Origin: Acidimicrobiales bacterium
GTDB lineage: Bacteria; Actinomycetota; Acidimicrobiia; Acidimicrobiales; SZUA-35
Reading direction: 5' to 3'
DNA length: 64,000 nt
Assembly (NCBI GenBank): GCA_020629155.1
Contig: JAHDDW010000013.1
Location: 1-64,000, forward strand
A program made the position numbers and the translations under genes. Shown here piece by piece: positions 1 through 9,467 of this stretch. The notes under the pieces were generated by a model. It saw nothing but the letters and a program-made list of their open reading frames with translations. It made no database searches and was not told where the DNA came from. Every line of letters begins with the position of its first letter. Within the stretch, counting starts at the first letter, position 1.

Positions 1-205
1 CATTCCCAGCCACCACCACGTCATTCCCAGCCACCACCACGTCATTCCCAGCCACGACTGGGAATCTAACCAAGGAGATCCCCAATCAAGTTGGGGATGA
101 CGGCAGCAACGTTGGGGATGACACGAGTTTAGCTGAGGATGACAAGACCAGTTGGGGATGACAAGACCAGTTGGGGATGACAAGATCAAGTGAAGATGAC
201 AGGAT
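1..205. repeat. Tandem and palindromic repeat array
   Basis: Two exact 21-bp units (CATTCCCAGCCACCACCACGT is split as CATTCCCAGCC + ACCACCACGT) lie at 1-21 and 22-42. A composite palindromic element at 43-101 follows: CATTCCC, GGGAATCT, GATCCCC and GGGGATGAC in that order. After it come 19-21-bp units of the type GAC...AGTTGGGGAT at about 99-119, 120-140, 141-159, 160-178 and 179-197; the units at 141 and 160 are identical. The composite element recurs inverted at about 19514-19573 and, diverged, at about 45269-45326, so it belongs to a dispersed family. It lacks the unique spacers of a CRISPR array. The stretch from 206 to 319 shows no gene. Confidence 0.85.
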
Positions 206-319
206 CGGGGTATGAAATAATCGACAAAAGTTGTTTTTACTGCATCTTGAATAACTTTGTTTTGCCAAAGAGAATGAACTGATCCCCCATAGAAAACCAT
301 CTCGTTCTATGCTACAGAC

Positions 320-3082
320 ATGGGATCGTATCAAGAGGCATCAGAGAAAACCAACATGCAGGACACCGCTGATTTCCCCGAGATCCGCGACCAAATATTG
401 CGTGCAGACATCCGACGGCTAGGCACGCAGCTAGGAGCGTCGATAACACGCAATGCAGGCCAAGAGCTGTTTGACCTTGTTGAGAAAGTGAGAAAGCTTT
501 CTCGCTCTGTTCGTGCTGGAGACACGCAAGCGACAATACAACTTGACGCAGTTCTTACCCAAGCATCTGCTAGTGAGATAACACTTGTTGTTCGCGCGTT
601 CACAATGTATTTCCATCTTGCGAACGTTGCTGAGCAAGTTCACCGCGTTGAAGAACTACGCGTTCAAACAGAAGGAGCTGGCGAACTAGTTGATACATTC
701 AGGCGAGCGAAACAAGCTGGTATTTCATCAAAACAATTCGAAACAGCGCTCAATAAAATGCGCTACCAACCAGTTTTTACAGCTCACCCTACGCAAGCTT
801 CAAGACAAAGTTTTCTGCTGAAACGTTCAGAAATAGCAACCCTTTTACAACAACGATCACGATCTGCGACCTCTGAGGCAAGTCAGTTACGTATCGACAG
901 ACGGACAACCGAACTTATTGACCTTCTTTGGGTAAGCGACGAGCTGCGAAATGTGAAACCCACGCCTATGGACGAAGCACGCAACATAGTGTTTTATATC
1001 GAACAACTCGTCGCTGACGCTCTGCCTATTTTTTGGGATGATCTTACGAATCAGGCTGATCAGGTTGCGGCAAAATTACCTTCTGAGGTGACGCCGATAC
1101 GATTTAGTTCCTGGGTCGGTGGCGACCGAGATGGCAACCCGTTTGTCACGCCGAAGGTTACGGTGGAAGTTTTTGCGCTACACCGAGACAGAGCGCTTCG
1201 TCTTTTACGAAACGAAGTAGCTCGCCTTTCGCAAGACGTAAGCGTCGCAACAGCAATTCGTCCCGCTTCAGATGAGCTAACTTCTTGGATACAACAGACG
1301 CGCGCAACATTTCCAACGCTAATCGAAAACCTCTCACCACTTGTCGCCGACCAACCATATCGAATCGCAACAACTATCATCAACAGCCGCTTGCGACAAA
1401 CTGAACACGAAACTGCCCAAAGCGGTGCCGCTAGTGCCGAAAAAGCTTCATACAGCTCACCAGCTGAACTTCACGAAGACCTACAACGACTTGAACGCTC
1501 GCTTCGCCATACAGGGCTTGAATCTATCGCCGATGGGCGGCTTGCACGTTTACAGCGGCTGGTGAACACCGTTGGTTTCCATTTAGCGCAAGTAGATATA
1601 CGTCAGCACACACGCTTTCATCACCAGGCAATACAAAAGCTATGTAGCGACGCTGGCATGCAATATCCACAAGAACGTGCGCAGCGACTGCAACTTTTGC
1701 GCAATGAACTGGAAAACAGTAGGCCGTTCACCCCAGCAGGGACCACGCCATTAGAAACAGACCCAGTAGCGCTCTTTTTGACCTTACGCCAGGAGATGGA
1801 CCGCTTTGGTGACGATATTGTTGGCAGCTACATTGTGTCAATGACCGAAGGTGCTGATGATATTCTTGCACCAGCGGTAGTAGCGAAAGAGGCTGGTCTT
1901 GTCGATCTGCAGCGAGGTATCGCTCGACTAGATTTTGTTCCTCTGTTTGAAACAATTAGTGATCTTCGCTCTATTGATGAAACGATGAACGAGCTTTTTA
2001 GCGACCCGACATATCGTAAGCTGCTTGCTTTGCGTGGTGACATTCAAGAAGTTATGGTTGGCTATTCTGACTCGAATAAAGATGGCGGTATAGCAACCTC
2101 GCAATGGGAGATTCACAAAGCGCTTGGAGCTTTACGTGATGTCGGCGAACAATTTGGGATCGATATCGTTATTTTCCACGGCCGTGGAGGTTCCGTCGGC
2201 CGAGGCGGCGGTCCAACAAATGCAGCAATCTTGTCGCAACCTTCAGGCGTTATCACAGGTGCCATGAAAACGACAGAACAAGGTGAAGTTATCGCAGATA
2301 AATATTCACGACCCGAGCTGGCACGACGAAACCTTGATCTTGCCTATTCAGCAATGTTTGAAACGTATCTTTTCGGCAAAGAGTTGTCAGTAGCCACCTC
2401 TTGGTCTGAAACTATGGAGCTACTATCGACTGCTTCGTATGCCACCTATCGTTCACTGTTAGAAGACCCAAGCCTTGTCGACTATTTCACAACATCTACC
2501 CCAGTTGAAGAACTTAGCGCGTTAAACATTGGTTCTCGCCCTGCTCGGCGAGCTGGGGCAACAAACGGTGTCGATGATCTTCGAGCGATCCCGTGGGTGT
2601 TCGGCTGGACGCAATCACGACAGATTGTGCCTGGATGGTTCGGTGTCGGTTCGGGGCTCGCCGCTGTTTTTGAAGCAGGGAAAGGCGCTGAACTACAAGA
2701 AATGATCCAGCACTGGCCGTTTTTCAAAACGTTTCTTTCAAGCGTCGAGATGACTATCGCCAAAACAGACCTTGGCATCGCCAAAACCTATGTTGAAGCC
2801 TTAGTCAAACCAGAACATCAGCACCTTTTTGATGTAGTAGCCGAAGAATTTGAGCGCACGGTCGTCGCCATAGAAAAAGTCACTGGTAAAGCGTTGCTTC
2901 ACGATTTGCCAGTACTGCGTCGAACAGTAGAGGTTCGAAACAGTTACCTTGATCCACTCAATTTGTTGCAGATTTCTTTGCTGCGACTTAACCGTGATAG
3001 CAAAACACCCGACGAACTAGCGCGTAGAGCGCTCCTTCTCACGATTAATGGCGTTGCTGCAGGGCTGCGAAACACAGGCTAA
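320..3082 (+). CDS. ppc: Phosphoenolpyruvate carboxylase
   Basis: Carboxylates phosphoenolpyruvate with bicarbonate to oxaloacetate, an anaplerotic cytoplasmic reaction. At 920 residues it has the family's usual length. Seen: the active-site His motif FTAHPTQ near residue 155 (FTAHPTE is usual), GGDRDGNP near 265, YSDSNKDGG near 581, the glycine-rich loop FHGRGGSVGRGGGP near 618, and the family's C-terminal ending RNTG. The ATG at 320 has no clear ribosome binding site. An in-frame ATG at 356 is an alternative that would remove 12 residues. It stands alone, upstream of an unrelated small membrane gene. Identity is very secure; only the start is uncertain. Confidence 0.97.
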   Translation: MGSYQEASEKTNMQDTADFPEIRDQILRADIRRLGTQLGASITRNAGQELFDLVEKVRKLSRSVRAGDTQATIQLDAVLTQASASEITLVVRAFTMYFHLANVAEQVHRVEELRVQTEGAGELVDTFRRAKQAGISSKQFETALNKMRYQPVFTAHPTQASRQSFLLKRSEIATLLQQRSRSATSEASQLRIDRRTTELIDLLWVSDELRNVKPTPMDEARNIVFYIEQLVADALPIFWDDLTNQADQVAAKLPSEVTPIRFSSWVGGDRDGNPFVTPKVTVEVFALHRDRALRLLRNEVARLSQDVSVATAIRPASDELTSWIQQTRATFPTLIENLSPLVADQPYRIATTIINSRLRQTEHETAQSGAASAEKASYSSPAELHEDLQRLERSLRHTGLESIADGRLARLQRLVNTVGFHLAQVDIRQHTRFHHQAIQKLCSDAGMQYPQERAQRLQLLRNELENSRPFTPAGTTPLETDPVALFLTLRQEMDRFGDDIVGSYIVSMTEGADDILAPAVVAKEAGLVDLQRGIARLDFVPLFETISDLRSIDETMNELFSDPTYRKLLALRGDIQEVMVGYSDSNKDGGIATSQWEIHKALGALRDVGEQFGIDIVIFHGRGGSVGRGGGPTNAAILSQPSGVITGAMKTTEQGEVIADKYSRPELARRNLDLAYSAMFETYLFGKELSVATSWSETMELLSTASYATYRSLLEDPSLVDYFTTSTPVEELSALNIGSRPARRAGATNGVDDLRAIPWVFGWTQSRQIVPGWFGVGSGLAAVFEAGKGAELQEMIQHWPFFKTFLSSVEMTIAKTDLGIAKTYVEALVKPEHQHLFDVVAEEFERTVVAIEKVTGKALLHDLPVLRRTVEVRNSYLDPLNLLQISLLRLNRDSKTPDELARRALLLTINGVAAGLRNTG

Positions 3083-3159
3083 ATTCATTGTCGCTCGATG
3101 TGGATAAATAGGCTTTGCTTTAGGGCCCCTCTACATAGTGTAGATACCCTCGGTGTTTC

Positions 3160-3186
3160 CGCCGAATTCGGCGCGTTAGCACGCAG
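3160..3186. repeat. Palindrome plus 14-bp word shared with 40352-40365
   Basis: A perfect 14-bp palindrome (CGCCGAATTCGGCG) at 3160-3173 abuts the word GCGTTAGCACGCAG at 3173-3186. The same 14-bp word occurs at 40352-40365, again preceded by a TCCGC-rich stretch, so the two intergenic spots may be remnants of one dispersed element. Whether it also serves as the ppc terminator is unclear, because no T-run follows. Confidence 0.45.
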
Positions 3187-3276
3187 TATTCAGCGGTTTT
3201 CCAGTAAAGCTTTTCAGCAGAGAAGTAATACATAGACATCCTTAAGGCAGGCAGTAAAGAGGTCGAGTATGACTAT

Positions 3277-3705
3277 ATGTCTTCGACCACGCTACGTACA
3301 CCTCCTACAGGACACAGATCTGACACGTTAGCTACCTTTCTTAGCGGCCTTATTGCTGTTGGGTTAGTATCTGTTGCTTGGGTTCTTCTTGAACAGTATG
3401 ACATTGTCAGCTCTATGTGGTTTGCTATTCCACTGGGTATCTGTGCAGCGACAGGCGTCCAGTTTGGTGGAGATAAGGGAGATTCTGGCTATAACTTAGG
3501 TCTCGCGACAGCACTGTATGTCTTCTTTTTGTTAGGCTCGCTTTTGCTCATAAACTACTTGGAGCTGAAAGATATCTATATAAACCTTACTTTCAAGCAG
3601 TTTGAGAACTCTTTCATTAACAGTAAAGTCGAAAACCCGTTGCATCTCATTTCATATATTTCTGGCTATGTGGCACTTCTTGTAACAAGTAAATTCTTAA
3701 AGTAA
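3277..3705 (+). CDS. Small integral membrane protein, function unknown
   Basis: 142 residues with about four predicted membrane segments, near residues 17-38, 45-62, 73-95 and 122-140. The soluble loop between the third and fourth is short and charged. I recognise no family. It lies between ppc and greA on the same strand, about 50 bp before greA, but nothing ties it to either function. Codon use looks like that of its neighbours and the reading frame is fully open, which supports a real gene. Confidence 0.65.
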   Translation: MSSTTLRTPPTGHRSDTLATFLSGLIAVGLVSVAWVLLEQYDIVSSMWFAIPLGICAATGVQFGGDKGDSGYNLGLATALYVFFLLGSLLLINYLELKDIYINLTFKQFENSFINSKVENPLHLISYISGYVALLVTSKFLK

Positions 3706-3757
3706 GTGCAGGCTGCTACCCGTCAGAGTCTCCTCACAACCTGCTAGGCTCTGAAAG

Positions 3758-4228
3758 ATGAGCAATAAACAAAAATTTTCTCAAGAAGCGTACGATCGTC
3801 TTACGTATGAATTTGAAGACCTTAAGACAAGAGGACGCATAGAAATAGCCCAGAAAATCGAAACAGCAAGAGAGCTTGGCGACTTGTCTGAGAACGGCGA
3901 CTATCACGCTGCGAAAGAAGAGCAAGGCAAAATGGAAGGCCGTATCGCTCACCTTGGGCAGATGATTCGCGACGCCGAGATTGTCGATATTGATGCCGAC
4001 TCAGGCACCGTCCAAACAGGCACTGTTGTCTCTGTCCAATACGAAGGCGACGACGAGGTAGAGAAATATTTACTCGGCTCGATCGAAGAGAAACGTGAAG
4101 GTTTAGCTGTTATTTCGCCTGGTTCACCGCTAGGCAAAGCACTACTTGACCAGAAGGTAGGCGAAACGGTCACGTTCGATGCGCCAAATGGTCCGTTGCA
4201 GGTCAAAATAATGGCTGTTGAGGTATAG
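3758..4228 (+). CDS. greA: Transcription elongation factor GreA
   Basis: Stimulates the intrinsic transcript cleavage of RNA polymerase and rescues backtracked complexes. The 156 residues match the family. The N-terminal half is the antiparallel coiled coil whose tip carries the acidic motif ELGDLSENGDY (about residues 37-49). The C-terminal half is the FKBP-like domain ending in a beta-rich stretch around GSPLGKALL. It is followed after 3 bp by leuC, so the three genes greA, leuC and leuD probably share a transcript. Confidence 0.96.
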   Translation: MSNKQKFSQEAYDRLTYEFEDLKTRGRIEIAQKIETARELGDLSENGDYHAAKEEQGKMEGRIAHLGQMIRDAEIVDIDADSGTVQTGTVVSVQYEGDDEVEKYLLGSIEEKREGLAVISPGSPLGKALLDQKVGETVTFDAPNGPLQVKIMAVEV

Positions 4229-4231
4229 CAC

Positions 4232-5653
4232 GTGAGTCAAACTCCAAAGACATTAGCCGAAAAAGTTTGGGCACATCATGTAGTACATGAAGGCGAGAAC
4301 GACCAACCTGACCTGCTGTATATCGATTTACATCTTGTGCACGAAGTGACTTCGCCCCAAGCATTTGATGGGTTACGCATTGCTGGACGCAAAGTACGAC
4401 GACCTGAGAGAACAGTCGCAACCGAAGACCATAATGTCCCGACGCAAGATATCGACAAGCCAATAGCTGACGAGACAAGCCGCACACAAGTAGACACGCT
4501 ACGAGCGAACACAAAAGAGTTCGGCATCGAGCTGCATGAAATGGGTTCACAAGGCCAAGGGATTGTGCATGTTATAGGCCCTGAGCAAGGCTTAACACAG
4601 CCTGGCATGACCATTGTTTGCGGCGATTCACACACCTCAACGCATGGGGCATTCGGAGCACTTGCTTTTGGTATCGGCACCAGCGAGGTTGAACATGTTT
4701 TAGCAACGCAGACACTGCAACAGGCGAAACCTAAAACAATGTCTATCACTGTGAACGGCGCGCTTGATGCTAGCTGCACAGCAAAAGATTTAATTTTGGC
4801 TGTTATCGGTCAGATAGGCACAGGCGGCGGCATTGGCCACATTGTTGAATATCGTGGGCAAGCGTTCGCTGATCTATCGATGGAAGGGCGCATGACTGTC
4901 TGCAACATGTCTATTGAAGCTGGTGCTAAAGCTGGCATGATCGCACCTGACGAAACCACGTTTGCATATCTGGCCGACAAACCACGCTCTCCCAAAGGCA
5001 ACGATTGGGACGAAGCTGTAGCTTTTTGGCGCACACTTGCAACTGACGATGGCGCAACTTTTGATAAAGAAGTTGTGATTGATGCAGCAACGATCACGCC
5101 GCAAGTCACGTGGGGTACGAACCCTAGCCAGGTAATGGGCATTGGCGAAACTATCCCCTCACCGCAAGACTTTTCTGATGAGAACGAGCAACAAAGCGCA
5201 GCTCGGGCACTTGAATACATGGGGCTTACCGTAGGCGAACCGATTAGCGCTGTCGCTGTCGACACGGTGTTTATCGGGTCGTGCACGAATAGCCGTATAG
5301 AAGATTTACGTGAAGCTGCAGCTGTAGCTCAGGGACGCACAGTTGCTGCAGGAATGCGCACGCTTGTGGTGCCGGGGTCTCGCCGCGTGAAAGACCAAGC
5401 AGAAGCTGAAGGGCTCCATACTATATTTCTTGATGCTGGTTTTGATTGGCGTGAACCAGGCTGTTCGATGTGTCTTGCGATGAATCCAGACAAGCTTTCT
5501 TCTGGTGAGCGTTGTGCGTCGACGAGTAACCGCAACTTTGAAGGGCGTCAAGGCCGTGGCGGCCGCACGCACTTGGTTTCGCCAGCTGTCGCAGCAGCGA
5601 CCGCTATTGCTGGACATTTTGCCCATCCGTCCGATCTCGAAGGAAGCGACTAA
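4232..5653 (+). CDS. leuC: 3-isopropylmalate dehydratase large subunit
   Basis: Large subunit of isopropylmalate isomerase, a cytoplasmic [4Fe-4S] enzyme of leucine synthesis that acts with LeuD. It has 473 residues, as expected. The three cluster ligands are visible: Cys351 in FIGSCTNSR, and Cys411 and Cys414 in GCSMC. The aconitase-family signature [19 protein letters not shown] lies near 128. The GTG start at 4232 directly follows the greA stop. leuD follows 2 bp after the stop, so translation of the two subunits is probably coupled. Confidence 0.97.
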   Translation: MSQTPKTLAEKVWAHHVVHEGENDQPDLLYIDLHLVHEVTSPQAFDGLRIAGRKVRRPERTVATEDHNVPTQDIDKPIADETSRTQVDTLRANTKEFGIELHEMGSQGQGIVHVIGPEQGLTQPGMTIVCGDSHTSTHGAFGALAFGIGTSEVEHVLATQTLQQAKPKTMSITVNGALDASCTAKDLILAVIGQIGTGGGIGHIVEYRGQAFADLSMEGRMTVCNMSIEAGAKAGMIAPDETTFAYLADKPRSPKGNDWDEAVAFWRTLATDDGATFDKEVVIDAATITPQVTWGTNPSQVMGIGETIPSPQDFSDENEQQSAARALEYMGLTVGEPISAVAVDTVFIGSCTNSRIEDLREAAAVAQGRTVAAGMRTLVVPGSRRVKDQAEAEGLHTIFLDAGFDWREPGCSMCLAMNPDKLSSGERCASTSNRNFEGRQGRGGRTHLVSPAVAAATAIAGHFAHPSDLEGSD

Positions 5654-5655
5654 CT

Positions 5656-6237
5656 ATGGAACCTGTAGAACTCGTAACTGGAACTGCTGTGCCATTAAAT
5701 CGCAGCGACGTTGATACCGACCAGATTATTCCGTCTGATTGGCTTAAACAGGTCACACGCACAGGGTTTGGCCGAGGTTTGTTTTCCCAGTGGCGTGATG
5801 ATCCTTCTTTTATTTTGAACAATGAGAACTATGGTGGTGCCACAATTTTGCTTGCTGGCGCTAACTTTGGTGTCGGCTCATCGCGTGAACACGCTGTGTG
5901 GGCTATTCAACAATATGGCTTTGCAGCCGTTATCTCACCACGATTTGGCGATATTTTCAAGAATAACTCAACCAAAAATGGTTTGTTACCTGTTGCACTA
6001 TCTGCGACAAAGGTGAAAGAACTGATGGACGCTGTTGAGCTAAACCCTGCGCTTGAGATAACAATTTCGGTTGCAGACCTAACTGTTGAAGCCCCTGAAA
6101 TAGGCTTTGCTGAATCATTTGAGTTAGCTGCCTCAATTCAAGAACGCTTCCTTAAAGGACTCGACGATATAGCTATCAGCTTGCAATATGAAGCAGCAAT
6201 CGACTCTTATGAGCAGCAACGACCAGCCTGGGCGTAA
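5656..6237 (+). CDS. leuD: 3-isopropylmalate dehydratase small subunit
   Basis: Small subunit of isopropylmalate isomerase, forming the swivel domain that closes over the LeuC active site. It has 193 residues with the family motifs RSDVDTDQIIPSDWLK near residue 14 and GSSREHAVWAIQQYG near 73. It lies directly after leuC with near-contact spacing. The next gene, a DUF433 protein, follows after 11 bp and may be read through. Confidence 0.97.
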   Translation: MEPVELVTGTAVPLNRSDVDTDQIIPSDWLKQVTRTGFGRGLFSQWRDDPSFILNNENYGGATILLAGANFGVGSSREHAVWAIQQYGFAAVISPRFGDIFKNNSTKNGLLPVALSATKVKELMDAVELNPALEITISVADLTVEAPEIGFAESFELAASIQERFLKGLDDIAISLQYEAAIDSYEQQRPAWA

Positions 6238-6248
6238 GGGCTTTCTAT

Positions 6249-6440
6249 ATGCCTATTGTTGTACGTGACCCAGAGATTCTTGGCGGATCACCTATATTTA
6301 ATGGTACACGCGTTCCTGTACGCAATCTATTTGACTACTTGATCGCTGGACAAAGTACCCATGAGTTTTTGGAAGACTTCCCAACCGTTTCTTACGAACA
6401 GATAAAGCAAGTTTTAGAAAAAGCTGAAGCTACGGCGTAG
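6249..6440 (+). CDS. DUF433 small protein (antitoxin-like)
   Basis: 63 residues spanning a whole DUF433 domain: VRDPEILGGSPIFNGTRVPVR, split here as VRDPEILGGSP + IFNGTRVPVR, then a helical HTH-like half ending in SYEQIKQVLEKAEA. DUF433 proteins are often antitoxins next to a DUF5615 (PIN-like) toxin; no DUF5615 gene is visible here. It follows leuD by 11 bp. Its 3' end overlaps the end of a convergent HTH gene by 11 bp. Confidence 0.85.
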   Translation: MPIVVRDPEILGGSPIFNGTRVPVRNLFDYLIAGQSTHEFLEDFPTVSYEQIKQVLEKAEATA

Positions 6441-6648
6441 TTTTCGGTTTTGTTCGACTGATGATCGACCCTATAGCTTGTTGCGAGGTGCCAAGCTCTT
6501 CTGAGATCTGTGCCTGCGTAGCTCCAGTGCGTGAAGCTCGGACAATTGCATAGCTTCGCTGAATTCTTAGCTGTTCTGTTTTTTCCGCCGCTTTAAGGTA
6601 TTGGTCGTTCGCCCATTTAGCATTTTGTAGTGCTGTCTCTGCCTTCAT
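6430..6648 (-). CDS. Small helix-turn-helix protein
   Basis: 72 residues from the ATG at 6648. That start is chosen because AGGAG sits 7 bp upstream; an upstream GTG at 6708 has no ribosome binding site. A helical N-terminal half (KAETALQNAKWANDQYLKAA) leads into a helix-turn-helix, GATQAQISEELGTSQQAIGS, near residues 45-65. It probably binds DNA. It is the second gene of a two-gene minus-strand unit with the 58-residue protein just upstream, and runs tail-to-tail with the DUF433 gene. Confidence 0.75.
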   Translation of the reverse strand: MKAETALQNAKWANDQYLKAAEKTEQLRIQRSYAIVRASRTGATQAQISEELGTSQQAIGSIISRTKPKTTP

Positions 6649-6704
6649 CGGTTGACTCCTTAGATTGTCATGGCCTCCAAGGTTAATCCTGGAGGTCACT
6701 ACTG

Positions 6705-6881
6705 TCACTCGCTATCAGGCCACTGAGCTTCCCACACCAACTGCACTAGTTCAGCAAGATCATCTTGGGCTTGTCCCTTCTGATGAAGGTCATAAACCAA
6801 GACGGACTCGTTGCTAGCCAGCACAGTCATGAGATGATCTGTAAGCCGTTCAGCGAGCGCCAGTTCAAGGGTGATCTGCAT
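6705..6881 (-). CDS. Small acidic helical protein, unknown
   Basis: 58 residues from the ATG at 6881, supported by a strong AGGAGG about 6 bp upstream; a longer frame upstream lacks such support. The sequence (QITLELALAERLTDHL at its start) is helical and acidic, without a recognised domain. It is first in a unit with the HTH protein at 6430-6648. A 10-bp direct repeat upstream (6907-6930) could be the operator of that unit. Confidence 0.6.
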   Translation of the reverse strand: MQITLELALAERLTDHLMTVLASNESVLVYDLHQKGQAQDDLAELVQLVWEAQWPDSE

Positions 6882-6906
6882 GCCGACCCTCCTTCCCTGA
6901 CAATCC

Positions 6907-6930
6907 CCATTGTAACAATACCTATTGTAA
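6907..6930. promoter_or_regulatory. Direct repeat, possible operator
   Basis: CCCATTGTAA at 6907-6916 and CCTATTGTAA at 6921-6930 match at 9 of 10 positions with a 14-bp period. They lie 26-49 bp upstream of the minus-strand start at 6881. The repeat covers where the promoter of the small two-gene unit should be, so it may be an operator for the HTH protein encoded there. This role is inferred from position only. Confidence 0.4.
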
Positions 6931-7015
6931 TTGGCTACTCGCAGCACGGGTTGCTGGTTTGATTTGAACAAGCTGCTTTACGATAGTATGGCGTAAGCTA
7001 GCTGGAGAAGTTGTT

Positions 7016-7939
7016 GTGGGAAGAGTTATTGTTGTCGGATCGATTACACAAGATATCGTCACAATAGGTGATCGCCTTCCAGGTGTCGGCGAAACGATTT
7101 TCGGTGATTCTTTAGGATATTTCCCAGGGGGGAAAGGTTCAAATCAGGCTATTGCTGCCGCTCGTCAAGAAGCTGACGTTATGATGGTTGGCTGCGTGGG
7201 AGATGACACAAATGGCATTAACATGCTCGACTTTCTTCGATCTGAATCAGTAAATGTCGATCAGGTAAACGTCTTAGACGATGTCCCTACAGGTATCGCA
7301 TTGATCTTTGTCGGCCGTGGCGAGAACATGATAATGGTTGTTCCTGGAGCTAACGACAACGTCACAGATGCTGCAGTCGATAACGTGGTATTCGAGTCTG
7401 ATGATGTGGTTGTTGCTCAATACGAGACGCCGTTGAGTGTGACGGCTAAGGTTTTTGCTAAAGCTCAAAAAGTTGGCGCCAGAACTGTCCTAAACGCTGC
7501 GCCTGCTCAGCCTTTAACCGACGAAATGCAAGACGTTACTGATGTTTTGATAGTCAATGAAGTTGAACTTGCACAATCTCTCTATGGCGCTGATGCCAAG
7601 GTAGAGACTGAGGATAAGCAGCGAATTATCGACATGACACGCGACCTAAGCAACGCAGGCAATAACCAGGTTATAGCGACACTTGGCCCGAAAGGTTTTG
7701 TTTCTGTCGTCGATGAGAAGCTGAGCGAAGCATCTGGCCACAGCGTCGAAGCTATAGATTCAACTGGAGCAGGCGACTGCTATGTCGGTGTGTTTGCTGC
7801 AAACCTTGCAGCTGGCGGTTCAAGCATCGAGGCGATGCGCCGCGCAAACGCCGCCGCTGCCCTATCGGTAACCAAACAAGGCGCTGGATCGTCAATGCCA
7901 ACCAAAACCGAGATCGATGAGTATTTGACCAAGAGCTAA
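7016..7939 (+). CDS. rbsK: Ribokinase-like PfkB-family sugar kinase
   Basis: Phosphorylates a sugar, most likely ribose to ribose-5-phosphate. 307 residues. The first PfkB signature (FPGGKGSNQAIAAARQ) lies near residue 37 and the second (STGAGDCYVGVFAANLA) near 249, with the catalytic base Asp254. The GTG start at 7016 is preceded by GGAGAAG. No ribose transporter or regulator is adjacent, so substrate choice within the ribokinase group stays open. Confidence 0.88.
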   Translation: MGRVIVVGSITQDIVTIGDRLPGVGETIFGDSLGYFPGGKGSNQAIAAARQEADVMMVGCVGDDTNGINMLDFLRSESVNVDQVNVLDDVPTGIALIFVGRGENMIMVVPGANDNVTDAAVDNVVFESDDVVVAQYETPLSVTAKVFAKAQKVGARTVLNAAPAQPLTDEMQDVTDVLIVNEVELAQSLYGADAKVETEDKQRIIDMTRDLSNAGNNQVIATLGPKGFVSVVDEKLSEASGHSVEAIDSTGAGDCYVGVFAANLAAGGSSIEAMRRANAAAALSVTKQGAGSSMPTKTEIDEYLTKS

Positions 7940-8009
7940 AGATCAAGATCTTACTTTGATTAAGCGATTACAGACGAGATACGCCAACCTGATCTAGGCT
8001 TGCTGCCTC

Positions 8010-9449
8010 TTAACAGAATCTGAAAAGATCTTCAAGTGTAATGACCATGTCGAAATATGGCCTGTCTTCCAAAGATTTGGCGGCACCATTTGGGCTTATA
8101 AGCACTTTATGGATGCTGTAGTTATCATATTTCGATGGCAGCAACGCTAACTTTTTCTCAAAAGCTGCTATCACTTCAACGCCTGGCGGAGAATCACGAT
8201 GCTTGATTTCGCAGACCGTCAGCACTTTATCTTTACGTTCAAACATTAAATCGATCTGCACCCCCGATTCGTAGTTTGCAGATTTTTTGTTGACCATATA
8301 GTAAGGCCCAACCGAGTACTTAACAGCATTGAAACCTAGTATCCGTGCCAACAACTTGTGGTTATGAAGACAAAACTTTTCAAATGCATAGCCCAACAAT
8401 TGCCGGTAGCTAGCGTGAGGTAACGCTTCGGCTGGGTTGTCATGAAAGTCTCTGTTGTTTATAGCAGCAGAAACAGGATGAATACATTTGTAGTAATAAC
8501 GCAGGTAAGAATCCTTTAGGTAATACCTCGATGATCTTTTAACCTCGCCAAGCTGCAATGGCGCATAGACACCAAGAAAGTTTGTTGCTAGCAAATCTTG
8601 GAATATAGATGTTGTCGTTCCGCCTGGAGAATAGCCAATTTTTTCTAAAATTTCTGGTTTACTTGCTGAGCTGACACTAGCCAGATAGTCAATAATGGCC
8701 CGATACACTGGTGAATGTGAGAGACTGCTTACAAAAATCCTTTCAGCTTCTCCAGAGAAAAACCCGCCTTTAGTGAAACTAGATTCACAGAGCGAAAGAT
8801 AAACAGACGATTTAACTTGCAAAGCAGTTAGATACTGTGCAATGCCACCTGCTACTAGATAGGCGTCAAGCACTTCACTCGGGTGCATCGAGTCACGTAG
8901 AAGATCTTTAGCTTCGGAAAGATTGAGCTCATCAATCGGAAACTCGTATTGCGACCTATTATAAAGCGCTTTTGATTTCATGACTTTGTTGATCAAAAAT
9001 GAAGGTGATGAACCGCAAAGAACGACAATCAGGTTCGCATTTTTACTCCAATAGTTATCCCAAACATATTTAAGATCAACGATAAGCTCCGATTTGTAGT
9101 TAGCAAGCCACTGCAACTCTTCAAGAAAGACCGTACATCTGCGCCCTTGGATATAGTCGTTGAGGATGATGAATAGCTCCCGCCAAGAAGCAATTTCTAG
9201 CTTCGCTAGTGTAGGATTTCCCAGCTGTATAGCCATCTGTTCACAAAAAACTTTACGCTGCGTTTCTGGAGATGCCCCTTCCAGACCTTCAAATTTAAGA
9301 ATATTTCGTTTCTCAAAAACATTCTCCACCAGAAAGGTTTTTCCGACCCTTCGACGACCATACACAACACAAATACCTGCTTCTCCTAAACGATCTATCT
9401 CTGCGAATCTTTGTATTTCTCGGCGACGACCTACCAGTTTTTTATCCAT
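8010..9449 (-). CDS. AAA-type ATPase with DUF234-like nuclease fold
   Basis: 479 residues. N-terminal P-loop ATPase: Walker A YGRRRVGKT at residues 30-38 and a Walker-B-like CTVFLEELQWL near 107. The middle part resembles the winged-helix linker of archaeal-type ATPases. The C-terminus carries a D-(x)n-ExK pattern, QIDLMFE then VCEIKHR, as in DUF234/PD-(D/E)XK-fold domains of this family. Family members are widespread, often horizontally acquired and of unclear function. It is isolated between a ribokinase and a lipoprotein gene. No ribosome binding site precedes the ATG; a TACTAT box about 9 bp before it would fit a leaderless mRNA. Confidence 0.85.
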   Translation of the reverse strand: MDKKLVGRRREIQRFAEIDRLGEAGICVVYGRRRVGKTFLVENVFEKRNILKFEGLEGASPETQRKVFCEQMAIQLGNPTLAKLEIASWRELFIILNDYIQGRRCTVFLEELQWLANYKSELIVDLKYVWDNYWSKNANLIVVLCGSSPSFLINKVMKSKALYNRSQYEFPIDELNLSEAKDLLRDSMHPSEVLDAYLVAGGIAQYLTALQVKSSVYLSLCESSFTKGGFFSGEAERIFVSSLSHSPVYRAIIDYLASVSSASKPEILEKIGYSPGGTTTSIFQDLLATNFLGVYAPLQLGEVKRSSRYYLKDSYLRYYYKCIHPVSAAINNRDFHDNPAEALPHASYRQLLGYAFEKFCLHNHKLLARILGFNAVKYSVGPYYMVNKKSANYESGVQIDLMFERKDKVLTVCEIKHRDSPPGVEVIAAFEKKLALLPSKYDNYSIHKVLISPNGAAKSLEDRPYFDMVITLEDLFRFC

Positions 9450-9467
9450 AAAATCAAAATAGTATCA

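Noticed and set aside
1-205. CRISPR array from the repeated units
   Set aside because: Units abut or overlap without unique spacers and are parts of one palindromic element.
3160-3173. ppc terminator
   Set aside because: The palindrome is short, GC-rich and without a following T-run.
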